DNA of 64,000 nt from Mitsuaria sp. 7 (lineage in GTDB: Bacteria; Pseudomonadota; Gammaproteobacteria; Burkholderiales; Burkholderiaceae_C), in the NCBI RefSeq assembly GCF_001653795.1, contig NZ_CP011514.1:3180279-3244278 (forward strand). The letters run 5' to 3'. Shown here in pieces: positions 18,333 through 26,129 of the stretch. Both the position numbers and the translations under genes were made by a program. Under the pieces are notes generated by a model. That model was given only the letters and a program-made list of their open reading frames with translations. It searched no databases and had not been told where the DNA came from. Each line of letters begins with the position of its first letter. Position 1 is the first letter of the stretch.

Positions 18333-21185
18333 TCACTTGGTCAGCACGAAACCCTTCAGTTTCCCGAAGGCCTGCTCCAGCAGCGCCTTCTGCTGTTCCT
18401 GGTGCAGGTGGGCGTAGCCGACGGCCGGCGAGGCCGAGGCGGGACGGCCCGCGTAGCCGAGCTTCTGGCCGTCGGCCATGTTCTCGTGGATGTAGTGCTG
18501 CACGAAGAACCAGGCGCCCTGGTTCTGCGGCTCGTCCTGGCACCACACGATCTCGGCCAGGTTGGGGTACTTCTTCAGCTCGGCCGCGAACGCCTTGTGC
18601 GGGAAGGGGTACAGCTGTTCGACGCGGATGATCGCGACGTCCTTCTTGTCGCCGCGGGCCTTGATCAGGTCGTAGGCCACCTTGCCGGAGCAGGCGATCA
18701 CGCGCTTGACCTTGCCCGCGTCGATCTCGGCGCTCGTCTCGCCGATGACGGTGCGGAACTCACCCTTGGTGAACTCGCTGACCGGCGAGGTCGCGTCCTT
18801 GGCGCGCAGCAGCGACTTGGGCGTCAGGATGACCAGCGGCTTGCGGAACATGCGCAGCATCTGGCGACGCAGCAGATGGAAGATCTGCGACGCGCTCGTC
18901 GGCTGGACGATCTGCATGTTGTTGTCGGCGGCCAGCTGCATGAAGCGCTCCAGGCGGGCCGAGCTGTGCTCGGGGCCCTGGCCTTCGTAGCCGTGCGGCA
19001 GCATCAGTGTCAGGCCGTTGGAGCGGCCCCACTTCACTTCGCCCGAGGCGATGAACTGGTCGATCACGACCTGCGCACCGTTCACGAAGTCGCCGAACTG
19101 CGCTTCCCAGATGGTCAGCGTGTGCGGGTCGGCGGCGGCGTAGCCGTACTCGAAGCCCAGCACCGCCTCTTCCGACAGGATCGAGTCGATCACGACGAAC
19201 GGGGCCTGACCTTCCGCGACGTTCTGCAGCGGGATGTAGATGCCCTCGTCGAAGCGTTCGCGGTTCTGGTCGTGCAGCACCGCGTGGCGGTGGGTGAACG
19301 TGCCGCGGCCGCAGTCTTCGCCGGACAGGCGGATCGGGTAGCCCGAGGCCACCAGCGAGGCGAAGGCCATGTGCTCGCCCATGCCCCAGTCGACGTTGAC
19401 GTCGCCGCGACCCATGGCCGCGCGGTCGCCGATGACCTTCTCCACCAGCGTGTGGGCCTTGAAGCCGCCCGGCAGCGTGGTGATCTTCTCGGACAGGCGC
19501 TTCCACTCGGCCACCGGCAGCGCGGTGTCGCAGCTGTCGGTCCACTTCTTGCCGAGGAACGGGGTCCAGTCGGTGGCGTACTTGCTCTTGAAGTTGGTCA
19601 GCACCGGGTCGACGGTGTGACGGCCTTCGTCCATCGCGGCGCGGAAGGCCTTGACCATGCCGTCCGGACCTTCGGCGTCCAGCACGCCCTGGGCCACCAG
19701 CTTGTCGCCGTACAGGCGGCGGGTGCCCGGGTGCTTGGCGATGGTCTTGTACATCAGCGGCTGCGTCAGCGCGGGCGTGTCCTGCTCGTTGTGGCCCAGC
19801 TTGCGGAAGCAGACGATGTCGACGACGACGTCCTTCTTGAACTGCTGACGGTAGTCCAGCGCCAGCTGCGTGCACAGCACGACCGCTTCCGGATCGTCGC
19901 CGTTCACGTGCAGCACCGGGGCCTCGATCATCTTGACGACGTCGGAGCAGTACAGCGTCGAGCGCGTGTCGCGCGGGTCGCTGGTGGTGAAGCCGATCTG
20001 GTTGTTGATGACGATGTGGACGGTGCCGCCGGTGTAGTAGCCGCGCGTCTGCGCCAGCGCCAGCGTCTCCATCACGACGCCCTGGCCGGCGAAGGCCGCG
20101 TCGCCGTGCACCAGCACGGGCAGCACCTGCTCGCCGGTCTTGTCGCCGCGGCGGTCCATGCGCGCCTTGACCGAGCCCTCGACGACCGGGTTCACGATCT
20201 CCAGGTGCGACGGGTTGAAGGCCAGGCTCAGGTGGACGGGGCCGCCGGGGGTGGTCACGTCGCTGGAGAAGCCCTGGTGGTACTTCACGTCGCCGGACGG
20301 CAGGTCTTCAGGGGCGGTGTGGTCGAACTCGGCGAACAGGTCCTTGGGCATCTTGCCCAGGGTGTTCACCAGCACGTTCAGGCGGCCGCGGTGGGCCATG
20401 CCGATCACGATCTCCTGGACGCCGCGCACGCCGGCGCACTTCACCAGCTCGTCCATCGAGACGATGAAGCTCTCGCCGCCTTCCAGCGAGAAACGCTTCT
20501 GGCCGACGTACTTCGTGTGCAGGTAGCGTTCCAGGCCTTCGGCGGCCGTCAGGCGCTCCAGGATCTGCTGCTTCTTCTCGGCCGTGTAGGTCGGCTTGCT
20601 GCGGATCGCCTCGAGGCGTTCCTGCCACCAGCGCTTTTCCGTCGGCTCGGTGACGTGCATGAACTCGGCGCCGACGGAGCCGCAGTAGGTGTCACGCAGG
20701 GCCTGCACGATCTCGCGCAGGGTCATGCGCTCGGCCTTGGTGAAATAGGTGTTGGTCGCGCTGAAGGTCCGGTCCATGTCGGCTTCGGTGAGGCCGTAGG
20801 ACGTGGGTTCCAGTTCCGCGATCTTGGCGCGCTCGGTGCGCTTCAAGGGGTCCAGGTCGGCCCAGCGCGAGCCCAGCGTGCGGTACGCGGCGATCAGCGA
20901 CTGGACGTGCACCTGCTTGCCGGCCACTTCGAGCTCGGCGGAGGACACCTTGTTGTTGAGCGCGTTGGCCTTGGCGCGTTGCGCGAAGGATTCGACGACG
21001 GGGGCGTGAGGCACATCCCGTTTGTCGCTGCCGTCCACCGCGGGAACGTGCTGCAGCGCGTCGAAGTAGGCGCGCCAGTTGTCGGGCACGGCGCCCGGGT
21101 TGTCGAGGTACTGCTCGTACATCTCCTCGACGTAGGGAGCATTGCCCCCGAACAGGTAGGAGTTCGAGCTGTATTGCTGCATCAT
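18333..21185 (-). CDS. sucA: 2-oxoglutarate dehydrogenase E1 component
   Basis: This thiamine-diphosphate decarboxylase feeds succinyl groups to OdhB. The 950-residue product has the N-terminal segment typical of E1o (SSNSYLFGGNAPYVEEMYEQ). It also has KRFSLEGGESFIV with the substrate-pocket Phe, GMAHRGRLNVL, NPSHLEIVNPVV, the ThDP/Mg motif HGDAAFAGQGVVMET to VINNQIGFTT, WEAQFGDFVNGAQVVIDQF, LPHGYEGQGPEHSSARLERF and the terminal GRPASASPAVGYAHLHQ. All expected residues are intact. It heads the sucA-odhB-lpdA run, and a divergent paralogue lies at 29078-31870. Confidence 0.97.
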   Translation of the reverse strand: MMQQYSSNSYLFGGNAPYVEEMYEQYLDNPGAVPDNWRAYFDALQHVPAVDGSDKRDVPHAPVVESFAQRAKANALNNKVSSAELEVAGKQVHVQSLIAAYRTLGSRWADLDPLKRTERAKIAELEPTSYGLTEADMDRTFSATNTYFTKAERMTLREIVQALRDTYCGSVGAEFMHVTEPTEKRWWQERLEAIRSKPTYTAEKKQQILERLTAAEGLERYLHTKYVGQKRFSLEGGESFIVSMDELVKCAGVRGVQEIVIGMAHRGRLNVLVNTLGKMPKDLFAEFDHTAPEDLPSGDVKYHQGFSSDVTTPGGPVHLSLAFNPSHLEIVNPVVEGSVKARMDRRGDKTGEQVLPVLVHGDAAFAGQGVVMETLALAQTRGYYTGGTVHIVINNQIGFTTSDPRDTRSTLYCSDVVKMIEAPVLHVNGDDPEAVVLCTQLALDYRQQFKKDVVVDIVCFRKLGHNEQDTPALTQPLMYKTIAKHPGTRRLYGDKLVAQGVLDAEGPDGMVKAFRAAMDEGRHTVDPVLTNFKSKYATDWTPFLGKKWTDSCDTALPVAEWKRLSEKITTLPGGFKAHTLVEKVIGDRAAMGRGDVNVDWGMGEHMAFASLVASGYPIRLSGEDCGRGTFTHRHAVLHDQNRERFDEGIYIPLQNVAEGQAPFVVIDSILSEEAVLGFEYGYAAADPHTLTIWEAQFGDFVNGAQVVIDQFIASGEVKWGRSNGLTLMLPHGYEGQGPEHSSARLERFMQLAADNNMQIVQPTSASQIFHLLRRQMLRMFRKPLVILTPKSLLRAKDATSPVSEFTKGEFRTVIGETSAEIDAGKVKRVIACSGKVAYDLIKARGDKKDVAIIRVEQLYPFPHKAFAAELKKYPNLAEIVWCQDEPQNQGAWFFVQHYIHENMADGQKLGYAGRPASASPAVGYAHLHQEQQKALLEQAFGKLKGFVLTK

Positions 21186-21262
21186 CTTTCGCTCACCTCT
21201 GCCCCGGCTTCCGGAGCTATCGGCTGGTTATGAACCTTCCGCGACACGGCTTGACCGGTTGG
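21186..21262 (-). promoter_or_regulatory. structured 5' leader of sucA, candidate sucA RNA motif
   Basis: Just upstream of the ATG the minus strand carries GGTT-CAT-AACC, then GCTCCGG-AAG-CCGGGGC (7 bp with one G.U pair), then the ribosome site AGAGGTGAG. A further stem GGCGG/CCGCC lies at about 21260-21277. A conserved 'sucA motif' RNA overlapping the ribosome site has been described upstream of sucA in Burkholderiales. Position and architecture fit, but I could not compare it with the covariance model. Confidence 0.45.
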
Positions 21263-21458
21263 CGGATTGCGACCCGCCTTTGCTGTTGCCAGAAAAGGGG
21301 TACGGGAAGGACCTGAAGTCACAAGCGCAGGACTGTAGCACCACGCTGGAACCCGTGCTGTTGCGGGTTCGCCCACTTCTTGTGCGTCCTGTGAATGACA
21401 GGGGTCAAGCGAACGAATGCTTACGGGACCCTCACACCGGCAAGCGACTCACAAACGT

Positions 21459-21488
21459 TTGCGAGGCATCAAGTCCAAGCAGTAGACT
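21459..21488 (+). promoter_or_regulatory. candidate promoter of the Fe(II)/2OG oxygenase gene
   Basis: TTGCGA (21459-21464), an 18-nt spacer and TAGACT (21483-21488) match the sigma70 boxes at four of six positions each. They lie about 60 nt before the oxygenase ATG. The rest of the 364-bp sucA/oxygenase divergent region contains a GAACCCG/CGGGTTC dyad (21349-21370) and no gene. Confidence 0.35.
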
Positions 21489-21549
21489 GCGGGTTGGCGT
21501 ACCGCCCCGAGATTGAATGGCGGACTGCCGGGGACACAGGAGATCCCAC

Positions 21550-22392
21550 ATGCAAGTTCGAGTCGTCGACTACCGCGCCGCGGATGCGGCCGAGCAATTC
21601 ACCCGCTCCCTGCACGAGACAGGCTTCGGCGTCCTGGTGAATCACCCGCTGCCTCAGGAACTGGTCGAAAAGATCTACGCCGATTGGCTCGGCTACTTCA
21701 ACGGGACCGAGAAGCACGAGTTGGCGTTCTCCAAGGAGACGCAGGACGGCTACTTCTCCACCGAGATCTCGGAGACCGCCAAGGGCCACACCCAGAAGGA
21801 CATCAAGGAGTACTTCCACCTCTACCCGTGGGGAAGGATGCCGGCGTCGCTCAAGGACGACGCGATGCGCTACTACGGCATCGCCAACGACCTGGCGGCG
21901 GAGCTGCTGTCGTGGGTGGAGAAGCACACGCCGGCCGACATCGCGAAGAACTATCGCGAGCCCCTGTCCAACATGATCAAGGACAGCCGGCACACGCTGC
22001 TGCGCGTGTTGCGTTATCCGCCGCTGACGGGCAACGAGCCGGCGGGCTCGCTGCGCGCCGCGGCGCACGGCGACATCAACCTGCTGACCATCCTGCCGGC
22101 GGCCAACGAGCCCGGCCTGCAGGTGCAGGGCAAGGATGGCGAGTGGGTCGATGTGCCGGGCGACTTCGGCATGCTGATCATCAACATCGGCGACATGCTG
22201 CAGGAAGCCTCGCAGGGCTACTACCCGTCGACGCAGCACCGCGTGGTCAATCCGACCGGCGAGGGCGCGAAGAAGAGCCGCGTCTCGCTGCCGCTGTTCC
22301 TGCACCCGCGCGAGGATGTGGTCCTGTCGGACCGCTACACCGCGCACGAGTACCTGGAAGAGCGGCTGCGGGAGCTGGGCGTCAAGACCTGA
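21550..22392 (+). CDS. isopenicillin N synthase-family Fe(II)/2-oxoglutarate-type oxygenase
   Basis: This 280-residue protein has the double-stranded beta-helix iron site. HxD is in AAHGDINLLTIL, the distal His is in STQHRVVNP and the co-substrate Arg is in KSRVSLPLFLHP. The N-terminal part (FTRSLHETGFGVLVNHPLP) matches the family's non-haem dioxygenase N-terminal domain. I chose the ATG at 21550, which has AGGAGA 6 nt ahead. The substrate is unknown, since family members range from antibiotic synthases to ethylene-forming and hydroxylating enzymes. It stands alone, divergent from sucA. Confidence 0.85.
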   Translation: MQVRVVDYRAADAAEQFTRSLHETGFGVLVNHPLPQELVEKIYADWLGYFNGTEKHELAFSKETQDGYFSTEISETAKGHTQKDIKEYFHLYPWGRMPASLKDDAMRYYGIANDLAAELLSWVEKHTPADIAKNYREPLSNMIKDSRHTLLRVLRYPPLTGNEPAGSLRAAAHGDINLLTILPAANEPGLQVQGKDGEWVDVPGDFGMLIINIGDMLQEASQGYYPSTQHRVVNPTGEGAKKSRVSLPLFLHPREDVVLSDRYTAHEYLEERLRELGVKT

Positions 22393-22414
22393 CACCTGGC
22401 GCACTGCCACCGCC

Positions 22415-22575
22415 GCTGGCCCTCACCCCTGCCCTCTCCCGCAAGCGGGAGAGGGAGTCCGATCGTTTGCACTCGCGGCGTTGGCTCCTCTTGCCCCTCT
22501 CCCGCACTGCGGGATAGCGCTGGCTCCTCTTGCCCCCTCTCCCGCTTGCGGGAGAGGGTTGGGGTGAGGGCTAGC
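22415..22575. repeat. compound CCCTCTCCCGC palindromic repeat element
   Basis: Between convergent genes lie three copies of a small palindrome with arms CCCTCTCCCGC and GCGGGAGAGGG; the middle copy is degenerate. The whole is bounded by outer inverted arms GCTGGCCCTCACCCC (22415) and GGGGTGAGGGCTAGC (to 22575). A direct repeat TGGCTCCTCTTGCCCC precedes the second and third copies. This type of repeat is widespread between genes in proteobacteria and can act as a bidirectional terminator. Confidence 0.75.
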
Positions 22576-22595
22576 GGCCTCACGCAGTCAGCAGA

Positions 22596-23723
22596 TCAGA
22601 GGCTCTTCAACGGCACGACGTCCTTGCCCTTGAGCGTGAACACCGTGACGGCGGACGACTTGAGGTCGTGCTTGTCGTCATAGGCGTACTCGCCGGCCAC
22701 GCCGGTGTAGGTCGACTTGGCGATCTGTTCGCCGACCTTCTTCGGGTCGGTGGACTGCGCCGCTTCCATGGCGCCCGCCAGCAGGTAGGCGCCGTCGTAG
22801 AACGACGCGGCGTAGGTCAGCGGATCGCGCTTGAACTCGGCCTTGTACTTGTCCAGGAACTGCTTGCCCTTGGCGCTGCGGTCGATGAGCGCGCCGCCCT
22901 GCGTGCAGTACGTGTTCAGGTCGTTCGCGATCTGCGACAGCGTGGCGGTTTCCGACGAGCAGATGCCGTCGCCGCCCAGCAGCGGCGCGGTGATGCCGAG
23001 GCCGCGCATCTGGCGCAGCATCGGACCGCCCTGCGCGGAGTAGCCGCCGTAGAACACGGCGTCGGGCTTGGCGGCTTTCACGGCGGTCAGGATGCTGCTG
23101 AAGTCGGTGGCCTTGTCGTTGGTGAATTCCTTGGACACGACCTTGATGCCGAGCTTGGCCGCCTGGGCGGTGAACTCCTGCGCGACACCCTGGCCATAGG
23201 CGGTGCGGTCGTCGATGACGGCCACCGTCTTCACCTTCAGGTCCTGCGCCGCGTAGACGGCCATCTTCGCGCCGAGCTGGTTGTCGGTCGCACCGATGCG
23301 GAACAGGTTGGACTGGTTCGGCTGCTGCGTGATGCGCGGGTTGGACGCCACCGTCAGCACGATCACGCCGCCGTCGGAGAACACGCGCGAAGCCGGCATG
23401 GTCACGCCCGAGTTGTAGGGGCCGAGCACGAACTTGATCTTCTTGTCGACCAGCGCCTGCGCCACCTGCACGCCCTGGCGCGGGTCGGCCACGTCGTCGT
23501 TGACGTCGAGCTCGAACACGACCGGCTTGCCGCCGACCTTCACGCCCTTGGCGTTCAGCTCCTTGATGGCGAGCGCGGCGCCGTCGCGGTTGTCGATGCC
23601 GTAGCCGGCCTGCGGACCGGTCACGGGGCTCATGAAGCCGATGCGCACGCGCTCCTGCGCATGGACGCCCAGGGCCGCGAAGCCGGCGGCGAGCACCAGC
23701 AGTTTCAGAGAGAACTTCTTCAT
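22596..23723 (-). CDS. branched-chain amino acid ABC transporter substrate-binding protein (LivK-like)
   Basis: This periplasmic binding protein of the type I Leu/Ile/Val family has 375 residues. It has a clear signal peptide (MKKFSLKLLVLAAGFAALGVHAQ). Binding-protein features are RIGFMSPVTGPQAGYGIDNRDGA, VLGPYNSGVTMPASRVF, TVAVIDDRTAYGQGVAQEF and SFYDGAYLLAGAMEAA. Permease and ATPase genes are not adjacent, so the partner membrane complex is elsewhere. Its exact ligand cannot be told from sequence. Confidence 0.92.
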   Translation of the reverse strand: MKKFSLKLLVLAAGFAALGVHAQERVRIGFMSPVTGPQAGYGIDNRDGAALAIKELNAKGVKVGGKPVVFELDVNDDVADPRQGVQVAQALVDKKIKFVLGPYNSGVTMPASRVFSDGGVIVLTVASNPRITQQPNQSNLFRIGATDNQLGAKMAVYAAQDLKVKTVAVIDDRTAYGQGVAQEFTAQAAKLGIKVVSKEFTNDKATDFSSILTAVKAAKPDAVFYGGYSAQGGPMLRQMRGLGITAPLLGGDGICSSETATLSQIANDLNTYCTQGGALIDRSAKGKQFLDKYKAEFKRDPLTYAASFYDGAYLLAGAMEAAQSTDPKKVGEQIAKSTYTGVAGEYAYDDKHDLKSSAVTVFTLKGKDVVPLKSL

Positions 23724-23819
23724 TTGTCTTCCTCGGTAAGGTCTTCCCCGGTAGGGGAGAGTTCGAGTCTACGTAATGCCGGCCTGAAGGTCGCGGCTCA
23801 ACCCCGTCTACAGTGGTGC

Positions 23820-24230
23820 ATGTCCTCTCGATCAGGCAGCGTGATCTGGATCCATCCGGAAGCGCCACCCAAACCCGCCGTCGGCGAACCGTGCAACGGC
23901 TGCGGCGTATGCTGCCTCGCCGAACCGTGCCCGCTGGGGATGCTGGTGAGTCTGAAGCGCGAAGGCGCCTGCCGCGCGCTGCAGTGGTCCGAGGAGGACC
24001 GGGCGTATCGATGCGGCATGCTGGTGCATCCGACGCGCTATGTCGGGTTGCGCACGTTCAGGCCCGACGGCCTCGTCAATCGCCTGATCCGCCGCTACGC
24101 GCGGCGCATGATCGCCGCCGGCATCGGCTGCGACGCGGACATCGAGCCGGCCGCTTCCCCACCCTCCCCCGCGTCATCGCCCCATTCATCGTCCCCTTCA
24201 TCGCCCTCGTCATCTCCGGAGAAGCGCTAA
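23820..24230 (+). CDS. CxxCxxxCC metal-cluster small protein (YkgJ-like)
   Basis: The product of 136 residues carries EPCNGCGVCCLAEPCPLGM near the N-terminus and a further Cys in AYRCGML. This is the cysteine cluster of the YkgJ/UPF0153-type proteins thought to bind zinc or an iron-sulfur cluster. The last ~25 residues are a Ser/Pro repeat (SSPHSSSPSSPSSSPEKR). The function is unknown. It diverges from the LivK-like gene and lies 70 bp before the first peptide-type binding protein. Confidence 0.75.
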   Translation: MSSRSGSVIWIHPEAPPKPAVGEPCNGCGVCCLAEPCPLGMLVSLKREGACRALQWSEEDRAYRCGMLVHPTRYVGLRTFRPDGLVNRLIRRYARRMIAAGIGCDADIEPAASPPSPASSPHSSSPSSPSSSPEKR

Positions 24231-24300
24231 GCAACGCCTGCCCCCGTCGGGCATAGCATGGAGCGAGCACCGCCTGACCAGGCTTCATCGGAGTCCGTCC

Positions 24301-25953
24301 ATGTCCCGCCTCCAGACCTTCCGCGTCCAGACCTTCCGCCTCCAGACCTTCCGCTTCCCGTCCGCTTCCCGCTTCGTCCGCGCCCGCGTGGCGCTCTCCC
24401 TGGCCGTCGCGTTCGGCGCGATCGCCGCCGCACCCGGCGCGCAAGCCGTGGCGTTGCGCTGGGCCGCGCAGAACGACGTGCTGACGCTCGACCCGCACTC
24501 GCAGGACCACACGACCACCAGCGCCATCCTGCAGCACGCCTACGAAGGCCTGACGCGCTACAACGAGCAGTGGGAGATCGAGCCCTGCCTGGCCACGAAG
24601 TGGACGCAGATCAGCCCGACGCAGGTCCGCTTCGAGCTCCGCAAGGGCGTGAAGTTCCATGACGGCTCGCCCTTCACCGCGGACGACGTGATCTTCAGCT
24701 TCGACCGCGTCCGCCAGCCGCAGGGCACGATGCAGATCTACGTCACCGGCATCAAGGAGATCAGGAAGGTCGACGACTTCACCGTCGATCTGATCCTCGA
24801 CTCGCCGCAACCGATCCTGCTGCGCAACCTGGTCGACTTCCGGATCATGAGCAAGGTCTGGGCGGAGAAGAACAAGGCGACGCAGATGGCCGATTACAAG
24901 GCCAAGGACGAGAACTACGCGAGCCGCCACACGGACGGCACCGGTCCCTACGAGATCACTTCCTGGCAACCCGACCAGAAGATCTCGATGACCATCAACA
25001 AGGGCTGGTGGGACAAGAACAAGGGCAACATCACCGAGGTCAGCTACATCCCGATCAAGTCCGATCCCACGCGCGTCGCCGCGCTCACGTCGGGCGACGT
25101 GGACCTGCTGACCGAGGTGCCGACCCAGGACGTCGGCGCGGTGAAGGCCGATGCGAAGCTCAAGTCGATCGAAGGCCCCGAGACCCGCACCATCTTCTTC
25201 GCGATGGACCTGGGCAGCGACGAACTGCGCGGCTCTTCCGTCAAGGGCAAGAACCCGTTCAAGGACCTCCGCGTGCGGGAGGCACTCTCCATCGCCATCG
25301 ACCGCGAAGCCATCAAGCGCAGCATCATGCGCGGCCTGTCGGTGCCGGCGTCGCTGATGGTCCCGCCCGGCGTCAACGGCTACGACGCCGCGCTGGACAA
25401 GCCCGCCAAGCCCGATCTGGCCCGCGCGAAGAAGCTGCTCGCCGAGGCCGGGTATCCGAACGGCTTCGAGCTGCCGCTGAACTGCCCCAACAACCGCTAC
25501 GTCAACGACGAGAAGATCTGCCTGGCCGTCGTGTCGATGTGGAGCAAGATCGGCATCACGGCGCGCCTGACCGCGCAGCCGATGTCGCAGCACAGCCAGC
25601 TCTTCCAGCGCTTCGAAGCGCCGCTGTACATGCTGGGCTGGGGCGTGTCCACGCGAGACGCGCTCTATTCGCTGCAGGCGCTCGCGCGGACGCGCAGCGG
25701 CGGCGCGGACGGCAGCTTCAACTTCTCCAAGGTCAGCGACCCCGCGCTCGACAAGCTGATCGACGCCGCCAAGAGCGAGATCGACACCGCCAAGCGCGAC
25801 GCCATCCTGCGCGACGCGCTGGTGCGCACGCGCGACCAGTACCTGTTCATCCCGCTGCACCACCAGGTGCGGCCGTGGGCGATGCGTGCCAACCTGCAGA
25901 CGCTGCACCGCTCCAACGACCGGCCGGAAGCCCGGTTCACGACGATCAAGTGA
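24301..25953 (+). CDS. peptide/nickel-type ABC transporter substrate-binding protein, paralogue 1
   Basis: This family 5 extracytoplasmic binding protein (550 residues) is exported by a signal peptide ending PGAQA. Family features are RWAAQNDVLTLDPHSQDH, AYEGLTRYNEQWEIEPCLA, VRFELRKGVKFHDGSPFTADDVIFSF and the ligand-pocket region NCPNNRYVNDEKICLAVVSMWSK cut across two segments. The n-region of the signal is unusually long and built of three 15-bp repeats. The next gene is a close paralogue. No permease (DppB/C) or ATPase (DppD/F) genes flank the pair. Confidence 0.92.
   Translation: MSRLQTFRVQTFRLQTFRFPSASRFVRARVALSLAVAFGAIAAAPGAQAVALRWAAQNDVLTLDPHSQDHTTTSAILQHAYEGLTRYNEQWEIEPCLATKWTQISPTQVRFELRKGVKFHDGSPFTADDVIFSFDRVRQPQGTMQIYVTGIKEIRKVDDFTVDLILDSPQPILLRNLVDFRIMSKVWAEKNKATQMADYKAKDENYASRHTDGTGPYEITSWQPDQKISMTINKGWWDKNKGNITEVSYIPIKSDPTRVAALTSGDVDLLTEVPTQDVGAVKADAKLKSIEGPETRTIFFAMDLGSDELRGSSVKGKNPFKDLRVREALSIAIDREAIKRSIMRGLSVPASLMVPPGVNGYDAALDKPAKPDLARAKKLLAEAGYPNGFELPLNCPNNRYVNDEKICLAVVSMWSKIGITARLTAQPMSQHSQLFQRFEAPLYMLGWGVSTRDALYSLQALARTRSGGADGSFNFSKVSDPALDKLIDAAKSEIDTAKRDAILRDALVRTRDQYLFIPLHHQVRPWAMRANLQTLHRSNDRPEARFTTIK
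24310..24354 (+). repeat. three 15-bp tandem repeats inside the signal peptide of paralogue 1
   Basis: The unit (C/G)TCCAGACCTTCCGC occurs three times in a row and encodes LQTFR-VQTFR-LQTFR before the hydrophobic core. Length changes would remain in frame. Confidence 0.85.
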
Positions 25954-26013
25954 GCGATCCCCGGGACGTTGGATGCGCGGAACCCGGATGTCCTTCCTCG
26001 GCGGCTGAGTTTT

Positions 26014-26049
26014 CCGCTCCACCCTGGGGCAATCCCCAGGGTGGAGCGG
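26014..26049. other. strong 16-bp hairpin between the two binding-protein genes
   Basis: CCGCTCCACCCTGGGG pairs perfectly with CCCCAGGGTGGAGCGG across a CAAT loop. There is no T tract on either side. It could protect the 3' end of the first message or reduce read-through into the second gene. Confidence 0.6.
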
Positions 26050-26129
26050 CCACCCGCCGGGGGTCCCGGCGGCTAGCATCCAGGCGACTTCACGTTTGCT
26101 TAACGACGTTGCCAAGGGAGCTACCGCTC

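Noticed and set aside
18255..21233. 992-codon plus-strand open frame opposite sucA
   Set aside because: Antisense shadow: composed of His/Arg/Leu/Gly-rich sequence produced by the third-position G+C bias of sucA, with no recognisable domains.
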